Source of the DNA: Cryptomeria japonica
Lineage: Eukaryota; Streptophyta; Pinopsida; Cupressales; Cupressaceae
DNA length: 64,000 nt
Assembly: GCF_030272615.1 (NCBI RefSeq)
Contig: NC_081406.1
Coordinates: 218,370,997-218,434,996 of the forward strand
Reading direction: 5' to 3'
The notes under the pieces were generated by a model, which did not search any database, was not told the DNA's origin, and saw only the letters and a list, made by a program, of their open reading frames with translations. The first letter of the stretch is position 1, and every line of letters begins with the position of its first letter. The position numbers and the translations under genes are program-made. Of this stretch, positions 10,813 through 20,110 are shown in pieces.

Positions 10813-11091
10813 TGAGAGGTGGGATTTTGGGGGATTTAAATAAATATTAATTTATTTAAATGTGAGAGAATATTTAATTAAATAAATATGATTTATTTAT
10901 TTAATTAATGGTCTGAATTTGGTTAAGTGAATTAAATCAAATAAATTGAATAATTTATTTAATTAATAGGAGAAGAGGGTTAAGATGAATTAATTAAATA
11001 TTAATTTAATTAATTATTAATTGATGGTTAAATAATCAAATAAATACTAAGTATTCATTTAATTAAGTGGACAGATTTATGTGACTACACA

Positions 11092-13229
11092 TACATTTTT
11101 TGGAACTTGTGCTAGGGTATTGCGGTTCAATCTAAGCTGTAGATCTTCCTGCCGATTTTCATTTGCCATAGATTCTTTAACAAACTTTATACATGGCATA
11201 CCAATCATTTAATCATAGCCAGCTCATCAGCTTCCTTCATTAAATAATGTTTTTATTCATTCAATGCATTTTGTTACTGCTCGGTTGCAACTCGGTAAAT
11301 ACTAAACTTCACTTGGTAGACATTCTGCCTTCATTAACTGATAGCGATAACCTTAGGGTTTACCGACTAGGTTCCTTTGGGTTTACCGACTAGGTTCATT
11401 GCTCGGTAACATAGTATAGTATTATCCTTACAATCAATAACATATGTAGGATATCAAAACAATCTAAACATCATGATTTCATCATTGTCAAACTCGGTAA
11501 TAGTTGTCCATTGAATAACTTATTCCTCCCATTATTCATCACATTCTTTCTGTGTCTTTTACTAACATCTTTATATTCATCAAATCATACTTTTTTAGAT
11601 ATGGCAACATCATACTGAATTAGAAAATCAATTTCTTGACAACAATGACAAAATAATAATATTAAGACAGTAAACATCCTTAATCAGTTATATCCATAAT
11701 CATCAACAACCTTCTCAATATCCTTATTGAAATGCTTATAATCTCGACAATCTCCCTCTTGTCTATTATAATGCCAACAAAAACTGGTTTGACAACAAAC
11801 ACTTCAAATGACTGGCGGACAGTGATACCCGTTTGAAACAAAGCACAACCGGTAAAGCTAAGAATGTCTGAGTCAAGCATTAACCGGTTACTCACTTAGT
11901 TTTTGACTCAACTCGAGACTACACTACCATTTCACCCTTATGCATAAACAGGTAATCTATCATCAGATCACAATGATAGCTAGTTCAACATGTTTTATTG
12001 ACAGGCATAAAACACAGAACCATCATATACTTGACAAACAATAGCAAAGCATCACAAGATAAAATCATGACACATGACAGGCATATTTTTCACATGGAAA
12101 CCCAACTGGGAAAAACCACGGTGGGGTTGAATACCCACAAGATATTTTTGAACTCTTTGGAAGTCTGCTCTGTTAGAAGCCTTGTCTGGTTAGAGACATT
12201 AGAATAGGTTCTGCTAGGAACCGATCCTGTTAGGGATCACCCGGTTAAGGGATGGCTACAATACCTAGTTAAGGGTTAAACCCTGTTAAAGGTTACCTTG
12301 TTAGAGGATTTCAAGAACTCAATAGCTAAAGGATTCCGAACTCAGTATCTTTGAATTACCCTGTTAAAGGATTTTTAGCAAGCTGGTTATGGCTACCCTG
12401 TTAAGGGATTTTCCAGCTATTGAGGTGGTTAGAGATCAACAGGTATTAGAGTGATATGGTAACAACACTCAATGCCAATGTAGAACCACTTAAGCTCCTC
12501 TTCACCTTCTGCACTTACACTCTATAGGTATCACTTTTCTCCTTTTGGTCTGGAAAGAATCATGTATCCCTTCTCTTGGATACACACACAACTTTTGCCA
12601 ACAAACTTAGAAAGAGACACAACATCGACCTTATAGGAAAACAGATAGGTTGGTAGCATAAACCCTAAACCCTAAACCTGTTAGGTTAAGGAATTCAAAC
12701 GATTCAATCCTGACCATTGAGCACACTGCATTAAATGCAACAGATCTTGATCCAAACTCAAGACATTCTCCATCGTCCATTTCCACTAATTTTATGGCAG
12801 CTGATAACCCATCACATGTTATCACCATTTTACAGACTTCACACATTCCCAAGGTAGATAGGAACAATCTCCCTCATGCAAGATCCTTCGCGCATACAGG
12901 TTTACATGGCAACACGATCTGTTCTTCTTTAGAATGCTAACTCATCACACAATATCATCAGTTGAGCCACACAGGCTTGAAGCACATCAACCGGAAACCC
13001 TAAAGTTGAGACTACCAACCGGTAGTCATACAATACTTCCATATGTCGGTTCCCATAAATATATGCCGATTCATCATGAACAAGAACATCGCTTCACTTT
13101 GGCACAAATGTCAGTTCAGAGTGTTATACTGGTTCTCACATATGCTGGTTCACACCTCTTCAACATATTGACATCAATGACAACATACAATGTCATTATG
13201 TCCTCATACCAGTTCACATAATGCCAACA
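11092..13229 (-). mobile_element. Copia-type LTR fragment interrupted by T1
   Basis: Right end ...ATAATGCCAACA gives the minus-strand start TGTTGGCATTAT shared by other copia LTRs in the window. It contains the block GGAAACCCAACTGGG near 12096, the CTGTTAGGGAT-type hairpin run near 12183-12460, and TCGGTAAA/ACCGGTT-rich U3-like sequence. It joins C1 coding sequence directly at 13230 without a polypurine tract, so I read it as an LTR inserted in C1. The left end is hidden by the T1 insertion. A short AAACCCTAAACCCTAAAC run lies near 12662. Confidence 0.65.
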
Positions 13230-14177
13230 CATCATACGTTCTGGGTTCCATCTGAGTCATAAGATAGAAATTTACTTGCTCAATGTTCCTTGCTCTCCTT
13301 CTAGTTTGCACACCATCATTCTTGTTGCTAATAATATGATCCTTGGGGTAATTTTTCTACACTTATCTGTTAGGGGCTTTGCTTGATGCTTCTTCTTCTT
13401 GTTCACTTTCAGAATGATTTTGATCTTCACTATGTGATTCTTCAATCTGATTTATTATAGTTTTTTTACATTTATGTAACTCCTCATCAATTATCATGTG
13501 TACACTTTCTACCACTTTCTTCAACCTTTGTTAAAACATTTGTAGGCTTTGTTGTGAGTAGAGTAGCCTAAAAAGATACCTTCATTACTTCTTGATTCAA
13601 ACCTACCTAGTCCATCTTTATCTCTTTTGATGAAGCATTTGCTGCCAAACACTTTGAAATACTTGAATAAGGGTCTCCTATCATACCATAGTTCATAAGG
13701 TGTCATGTTGTTGTTTACCCTTAATTGTACTATTTTTAAGGTGTATACGGTAGTATGGACTGCCTCCTTCGAGTATACATTAGGTAGATTAGCTTCATTC
13801 AACATTGTTCTTGCCATCTCCTTGACTGTCCTATTTTTCCTTTCCACAACACCATTTTGTTGTGGCGTCCTGGGGGCTGAATATTGTCTTTTGATTCCAT
13901 GCTTCTCACAGTAATCTTCAAAGTCATTTGATGTGAACTCAGCTCCATGGTCTGACCTCATACATTACAGCTTGTATCCACTTTCCTTCTCAGCCATTTT
14001 CTTGAAGACCTTGAATCTCTCAAATTCTTCTGATTTGTCTTGTAAGAAGGTGACCCATGTCATCCTTGAAATATCATCTATGAGCAGCATGAAGTATCTT
14101 TCTCCATTTAGGGCTCTTGTTCTTGTAGGCCCACAAAAATTTGTATGCACAAGTTCTAGTGGCCTTGTAGTTGAATA
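13230..14177 (-). pseudogene. C1 copia integrase core and pol linker, broken
   Basis: Segments 13965-14150 and 13521-13961 are one frame split by a single stop. Features: HTNFCGPTRT start of the core, first catalytic Asp in MLLIDD, second in MRSDHGAEF, Glu in QQNGVVERKNRTV, then the conserved MTPYELW and GIFLGYS motifs. Beyond a stop, 13230-13520 still reads as the acidic linker (QIEESHSEDQNHSESEQEEE) and GVQTRRRAR that precede copia RT, ending at the inserted LTR. The enzyme would join element cDNA to host DNA; this copy is dead. Confidence 0.85.
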
Positions 14178-16440
14178 TGATAAACTTATAGGGCACTAAG
14201 AGCAGGGGGGTGAATCAGTGCAAGCAAAAACAATATGAATCTAATCACCAACTTAAACAACTCAAAAATTAACAAGCATAAGAGGAATATCACCACATAA
14301 GCTAATGCCCAATAAAAAAATTCCACATAACACAAGAGATTTATACGTGGAAACCCAAAAGGGAAAAACCATAGTGGGAGTTAATACCCACAAGATTCAC
14401 TATCTGCAGAATAGAAATCTTGACCGATTAAAGTCTTACAAACATGCCTCGTTAGGAGCAGACCCGGTTAAGGGATTTAAATGATGAGCCATGTTAGGAG
14501 CTTTGACCTATTAGGATCAACCTCGCAAGAGGATTTATCACTCTGATATAGAGCTACCCGATTAAGGGATTTACAATGTAAGACCTATTAGGACCTACCC
14601 GGTTAAGGGATTTTGCTGATGTAACTATTAGGATAACAATAGTTCAATTGATCTTCATATAATACCTCTGTGTCTGATAAGATCCACTTCAGATCCTCAA
14701 AACTTTAACAACACCTCAATACAAAGCTTCACAAATAACCGTGTTAGGTCCCAAGAAGGACAACTAAGAGGGGGGGTGAATGAGTTGTGAACTTGTTGTC
14801 AATAATTGTAATCCAAATGCAAGTTTTTTTTATTTAACCTGAATGTCGGTAAACCAAACTTAAGTTCTACTAAAATAGATTAACAAATATAGCAGTATCA
14901 GTTTAACTTAATGCATGAAACATAAAGAGAAACAACACCCACAACACATAACACAAAGATTTTGACATGGAAACCCAGTAAGGGAAAAATCACGGTGGGA
15001 AACCTTACCCACAATCAAATGATACTACTACAGATAGTATGTGTATACAAATGGGGTCTACACATGCAGAAAGGCCAACTTCCTAGAGCTCATTGCTCAA
15101 TCACAAATTAGGAGTCACACTGACTACACAATTAGATGGTTAAATCCAATGATACTGTATTGCTCAAAATAGCATCTCTAATGTTGGATTCAGTACTGGT
15201 TAAGCTCTGAACATGAGTGTCAAAACACCTTCATAACCTTCCTTCAACCTTCAAATAATGTCTATGTGATTCACACAAGGATCTTCTTATTTTCACTCTT
15301 CAATATCCACACTTACTCATGATTACCACAATCTTCAATAAGATCTTACAATCATTTATACAAAACCTTAGACCAAATGAATAGGTCGGCTCACTAAATA
15401 TATTAAAATTAAATCAATTACAAATAAGTCTTGATGCGATACAACATGTTGGCTCAATACATTTACCAAATAAATCATCTCCATGGCATGCCATGCTAAT
15501 CTGGAATACCGGTCCATAACCTAGACTCATTTGTCAGTAAAGGCAAATCTGTCAACTCGATTAGACCAATAAGCAAAACACCAAAACCAAACTTCCAATC
15601 CATGTCTTCGACATAACCAAATGATCTCCAGATGATAATAAGTCATCATTGCTACCGGTGAATAGTATAACCTGCTGGTGAACACATACTGGTGAATGTG
15701 CATAAGCCACTAACCATATCGGTGAACATAATGTAAACCTCCAAGAAGACAAGTGTTGACATCAATGAGAAAACCAATGCAACACATGACAAAGTCATCC
15801 ATAATACCAACAAACCGCACAATCAAAATCACAATATTCACCTTTGATCTCATCAACATATGCACGTCTATCTCATAACTCATCAAACTTTTTATAGACA
15901 TCAAATTAGTCTGCTACAACCTTGGAACAATTTCCTAGGTTCAATGAATCTAGACAAAAAACATTTCACGCCAAACTGATAGCCACCGACATAACAAATC
16001 AAAAACAAAACAAAACTTGTTTCATTTTACCGATTTAAGTGACTTTATCACTACCGGTTAAGTGTTCATCAAAATGTCTGCTCTGTACATAAAATCTCGC
16101 TTGTCCGGTTCAATATGCCAATGAAATCAAGAAAATATCTCCAAATACCTATCTCCGTCATTTTTATAAAACCACATCATTCAACTCTTCATCAATCGCC
16201 TGTACCAGTTGTAGGAATGCAACTCTATCTTTGTTTAACGATTAAGAACCTATTTGCCGGTTCACTGGTAAACTATCTTTTGTACTGGCTATACCTTACC
16301 GGTTGGCTTTCAAGACTTAGATGACTACAAAAACATTGTTGCCATCAATGACAACATAAGACTTAGTCATCAAACATGAATCTCAATCTCTTCAACACAA
16401 TCACCAATCAATCATTTACCGGTTCAGTCAAATGACAACA
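14178..16440 (-). repeat. C3 left (3') LTR, split by a solo LTR
   Basis: Parts 14178-14741 and 15818-16440, about 1.19 kb in total. It has the AAGAGCAGGGGGGTGAATCAG end block, the GTGGAAACCCAAAAGGG block near 14349, and short TGTTAGGAGC / CCGGTTAAGGGATTT hairpin-like units (14440-14640). The right half is rich in ACCGGTT. Minus-strand start TGTTGTCATTTGACTG follows the polypurine tract. Confidence 0.65.
14742..15812 (-). mobile_element. Solo copia-type LTR with AACCG target duplication
   Basis: 1071 bp from TGTTAGGTCCC to ACCAACA; read on the minus strand it starts TGTTGGTATTAT, the same start type as the other copia LTRs here. Identical 5-bp flanks AACCG at 14737-14741 and 15813-15817. Contains CTAAGAGGGGGGGTGAATGA and CATGGAAACCCAGTAAGGG blocks. 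Most simply a full element reduced by LTR-LTR recombination. Confidence 0.8.
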
Positions 16441-16455
16441 TTCTCCCCCTTTGGC
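16441..16455 (-). other. C3 polypurine tract
   Basis: Minus strand GCCAAAGGGGGAGAA directly before the LTR start TGTTGTCATT. This is the expected plus-strand priming site. Similar CTCCCCCTT runs occur at about 16525 and 16580 further inside the element. Confidence 0.65.
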
Positions 16456-16671
16456 ATTGATGGCAACACTTAGGAAAAAATTGTCAACTAAGTGTGAAAA
16501 GCAAAAAATGACTTCATGACAAACTCCCCCTTAGCAATTGTGTGCTATTACAAAAATTTGACTAAGTCTTCAACTATTACTCCCCCTTTGACAACAATGC
16601 CAAACAAAGAAGTAAATAAATTTACATCAAAATTTGCATAGCATATATAGATATAGGAGTTCAAAATGTTT

Positions 16672-17502
16672 TTACAATGCAATCATAGAAAAAGCATCAC
16701 TAAAGTGTGATTTCAATTGCGTCAGATCATTATGCCAGGTCTCCAAAATAGTGTCGGTTATCTCCACATGTGTTCTCATCTGTCCAACAAACTCCTCCAT
16801 GGCATCTATAGTGCTCATCTCCAGTGTGGCAAGGATAGCTTCAGACTGTTTATAAACTCTCTGCAAGACTTCCACCTTTGGTATCAGCTGTGTCTGTAAT
16901 TCCTACAGTGATTTGGTCCTCTTAACCTATTCAGTTTCATAAGCTTTCAACTTATGCTGAAGTTCTACAACCGATCTTCCATAATTGATAGCAAAGTCAT
17001 TAAGGGGCTTGAATGATTCACTAAGAACTTCAAGTTCTTTCTCAGCTTCCTCTTTCTTCTTCTTCAAATTAGCACAAAACAATGAAAATTTTGAAACAAT
17101 TGAGAGTATTTTACCTTCGGTTTCAAGTCCTTCTTTCAGATAGTCCTTATTGACAATAAGAGCAAATTTCCCTTTATCAATTTCAGTCAGCAATTTCTCA
17201 GTTCTTTTCTTCTTGTAATTCTTCTCAACACTAACATAATTTACATCTTCAAAAGATTTCATTTCTTCTCCAACATCAGAAATAAGATGACCAAGCTTGT
17301 CAATAGGAGTAACCAAATTATCAGTATCAGTCTCTTGTAGGAGACTTGACAAAATCTCAACAACATTCTTTATTGTCTCTGCCTCCTTATGCTATTCTTT
17401 CATCCTCTTCTTCTTGGATTGGGATTGCATGGCAGTTGTAATCTCCATCAACTCAGTTTTTGTAAGTTTATTAGACATCTCTCTATAACTCATATCCTCC
17501 AT
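16672..17502 (-). pseudogene. C3 coiled-coil ORF of unknown function
   Basis: Begins at ATG 17502 (MEDMSYREM), 50 nt after the PBS, so it is the first ORF of C3. It reads through MQSQSKKKRMKE, a TAG, a 141-codon block (LLQETDTDNLVTPIDKLGHL ... KLKAYETE), two more stops, then a 67-codon block (VYKQSEAILATLEMS ... FSDAFSMIAL). Composition is charged, heptad-like and rich in Lys/Glu/Leu, consistent with coiled coil. I see no gag zinc knuckle, protease or polymerase motif. It may be a gag-like particle protein or a captured gene; unknown. Confidence 0.5.
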
Positions 17503-17550
17503 GTTTTCTTTAAGAATCCTTCTCAAGCTGTTAAGCCTCAAAGAAGGTTG

Positions 17551-17562
17551 GCTCTAATACCA
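17551..17562 (-). other. C3 primer-binding site
   Basis: Minus strand TGGTATTAGAGC, one mismatch from the initiator tRNA-Met PBS TGGTATCAGAGC typical of plant copia elements, 2 nt from the LTR terminus TGATAAAC. Same spacing as the C1 PBS. Confidence 0.75.
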
Positions 17563-17565
17563 ATT

Positions 17566-20036
17566 GATAAACTTATAAGGCAACAAGATGACCAATGCTC
17601 TCTTTTCTGATTTCACAGTTCTTGGAATCAAATGTGAACTTATATCCTTTGTCACACATTTGACTCACAATTAGAAGATTGTATTTTAGACCTTCCACAT
17701 AATACACATCATGAGATTTCAACTTGCCATAAATGTTTATTGTAGCTCTCCCCTTGATCTTGATTGATGAGTTATCTCCAAACCTCACAACACAACCATT
17801 CCAATCTTCTAATTTGATGAATTTCTTCTTATCACTAGTGATGTGGTTGGAGCAGCCACTATCTACTACCCACAAGTTTCTCCTTTCATCATGTAGGGCA
17901 GTTTGAACAATCAAACTCGGCTCAGCCTTGTCCTTTTCTTTTTCTACCCAAACTTGATATGATTTCTCCTTTTTTGTTGTCCCATTCTATTCTTGTTTTG
18001 AATTAGGTTCAGATGTTGACACTGTCTTCATTTGCCTAGTTGTCCTAAGCTTACAATGTTTTTCAATGTGGCCCAAGTTTTGACAATGATAGCATTTGAC
18101 ATTTATATTGAATTATGAATTTGAAAATCTATTGTAGGACTGAGATACATTTCTCCTACATTCATAACTTCTATGACCATACCCATTAAAATGATAATAG
18201 ATAACATTCATATCCCTAAGAGCAGAAATTTGATTTCTAATTTCAAAACTAGGAGGAGACCTATGTGTAAACCTACAATCAGGAATTCTATGACCATAAG
18301 TATTACATGTATAGTAGTAGCCATGAAATTGAGGTACATACCACTCATTGTTGAAGTTGTTTCTCATTTGTCTCCTCGGAGCAGCATGGTTTGATCTTCT
18401 TGATCTCTTCCCTTTTGTATCCTTGACTCTAGTGAAGCCTCCATCATTTATCTGGGCTTTTCCTTTAAGATCAGTATGTTGATTCATTGACTGATTCTTT
18501 GTAGTAGAAGCATCTTCTCATTTGTCTTGCTAATAGTGAAAGTTTGTTTGACTTCACTTTCACTTGAAGAGTTGAAGAGTATCTCCTTGCTTGATGAATC
18601 TTTACTGTTTGAACATTGTCCCTTACCAAATCCAACTCCATTGATGTCCTTGTTGTGCTTCAGCTTACTTAACATTTTGTCTAATGCTTTGGTGCTGCCA
18701 TCATACTTAATCCTCATGTTTAGTTCATCTTTCTTCTTTTCCAATTCCTTTCTGAAATCTACATGATCTTCTTCCAACTTTTGACACTCCTTATCTTTCT
18801 TTTCTAAATCTAATTTTGTTACTTCATACAACCTCTTTGCTTCTTCCAACTAAATCTTCAAATCAGAAATTGTTTTCTTTGATTCCTCAAGAGATTTGTT
18901 CTGCAGATCTTTTTCTTTAGCAACTGCATTCTTGTACTTTTTATATTCTTTTCTTACCTTTTTAAGCTCTTCTAGTGCACTCACAAGCTCACCTTCAAGG
19001 TCTACTACAACTTCAATTTCCTCTTCTTCATCATCAACAAATAACTCTTCATGTGCCATAAAGAGATTGACATCTCTTTCACCATCACTACAACAACCTT
19101 CAGAGACACTTTCTTAATCAGAGGCATCATCTTCAAATGTGTAAAAACTACTTTTTCTCCTAAAATTTCTTCTCCTTGGCATAAAATAATTCTTCATCTT
19201 TTCTTTGTCAAGATCCTTCATGTTTTTCTTTTCACCTTTATCCTTTTCTCCATAAGGGCATTTAGAGAAAAGTGTCCAATCTTGCCACAGTTGAAACATT
19301 TGAAGGGCAATTTACCTTTGTACTTTCCTAAACCTCTTTTGATCTTCCTTACAAATTTTTCTACAACAGCATCAGAGTCATTTCATCCTCATTTGTAGCT
19401 TGTTCTTTTCCTTTGTATGTGGTATTGGAGGCAACCTCTCTCTTTGAAATTTCTCCTCCTATTGTTCTCATTTCATAAGCTGATAAGGATCCAAATAATT
19501 CATCCATAGAGAATGTCTTTAAGTCTTTAGCTTCCTCAATAGCAGAGACCTTTGTGTCATACTTTGAAGTTAATGATCTCAAAAATAACGTCCTCTCCAA
19601 GTCCTCTTATAGCACTCATAGTATCATCCACTCTTTGTAGATAATCGATTATCTTCTCTTCTTCTCTCATTTATAGATTTTCAAACTGAGCTCTTAGATT
19701 TTGCATTTTGTCTTCTTTCACTTTGGTATCTCCTTCATATACACTCTGCAGCTTGTCCCAAGTTTCTTTTCTTGATGTGCAATGCATGAATTTGACAAAA
19801 TCTGTATCTGATAGACCACTTTAGATTGCATTCTTATCTTTGGCATTGTTCTCATATTCCCTTTTTGCATTAGGATTGGTAGGAGGAACTTGAGGAACAG
19901 TATATCCATTTTTTACTGACATCTAGACATCAAATCCAAGGGAAGACAAATATGTCACCATTCTTCTACTCTAGGAGGAATATTTGGTGCCATCAAACAA
20001 GGATGCTTTAGAAGATGAGGATTCATTCCTAGCCAT
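17566..20036 (-). pseudogene. C1 copia gag-protease remnant
   Basis: Start ATG 20036 (MARNESSSSKASLFDGTKYS). UBN2-type gag follows (ERTLFLRSLTSKYDTK...SMDELFGSLSAYEMR, 19361-19600), then a CCHC knuckle (CFNCGKIGHF, about 19290), a long acidic and coiled-coil region (18484-19059), two degenerate knuckles (CNTYGHRIPDC and HFNGYGHRSYEC, 18113-18487), an intact CYHCQNLGHIEKHC (about 18080), and protease VVDSGCSNHITSDKK (about 17850) leading into the GAG-pre-integrase domain. Stops and frameshifts break it throughout; two early TAGs replace the conserved Trp codons of the gag N terminus. The knuckle-coiled coil-knuckle order is known in one group of plant copia gags. Confidence 0.85.
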
Positions 20037-20096
20037 TGTGTTCACTAACTAGAATCTACCCAAGATGGAGAAATATTTTACTACAGGGGAACCTGG

Positions 20097-20108
20097 GCTC
20101 TAATACCA
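20097..20108 (-). other. C1 primer-binding site
   Basis: Minus strand TGGTATTAGAGC (initiator tRNA-Met type), two bases from the LTR end at 20111. Confidence 0.8.
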
Positions 20109-20110
20109 AT

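Larger units (their letters stand above)
1..11091 (-). mobile_element. T1: Tat/Ogre-type Ty3/gypsy LTR retrotransposon (partial)
   Basis: Minus-strand element entering from the left edge. Order in the sense direction: LTR (11091 to 9222), PBS, a second partial LTR with a second PBS, a 2.7-kb leader, then one long uninterrupted polyprotein frame to position 1. Assignment to the Tat lineage rests on the CHHC-type gag knuckle, an Asp-x-Gly retropepsin, the RT motif YVDD and a degenerate first RNase H ending in the PLKYLL...LTGRLAKW pattern that in Tat elements precedes a second, archaeal-type RNase H; that second domain and integrase should lie left of the window. Absence of stops plus near-identical duplicated LTR segments suggests a young copy. 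The 3' LTR and target duplication are not visible. Confidence 0.85.
9222..11091 (-). mobile_element. T1 complete 5' LTR
   Basis: About 1.87 kb. The plus-strand right end ...GTGACTACACA gives a minus-strand LTR start TGTGTAGTC or TGTAGTC (boundary uncertain by 2 nt), comparable to the TGTAGACACCC start of the T2 LTR. The left end TGCTCTGC is the LTR 3' terminus next to the PBS. U3 (10330-11091) is very A+T-rich with many near-palindromic TTTAAATAAAT blocks; TATA box at 9633-9642. Confidence 0.75.
14178..17577 (-). mobile_element. C3: pol-less copia-like element nested in C1
   Basis: Left LTR starts TGATAAACTTATA at 14178 and ends TGACAACA at 16440 (interrupted by a solo LTR); next come a polypurine tract, a roughly 1.1-kb internal region with one coiled-coil ORF, and a PBS at 17551-17562. 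Of the right LTR only about 13 bp (TGATAAACTTATA, 17565-17577) remains before C1 protease sequence resumes. Loss of that LTR and of the adjoining C1 codons is probably one deletion. No protease, RT or integrase is present, so C3 is non-autonomous. Confidence 0.65.

Noticed and set aside
12662-12680. AAACCCTAAACCCTAAAC as telomeric sequence
   Set aside because: Only about two and a half plant telomere repeats, inside an LTR; most likely chance, not a telomere or a fusion site.
11469-13234. CATCA direct repeats suggesting a 1756-bp solo LTR 11474-13229
   Set aside because: The sequence left of 11474 is still LTR-like (TCGGTAAA words) and does not continue C1 RT coding, as it should if this were the insertion point. 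A 5-mer next to TG is expected by chance about once in 8 kb here.
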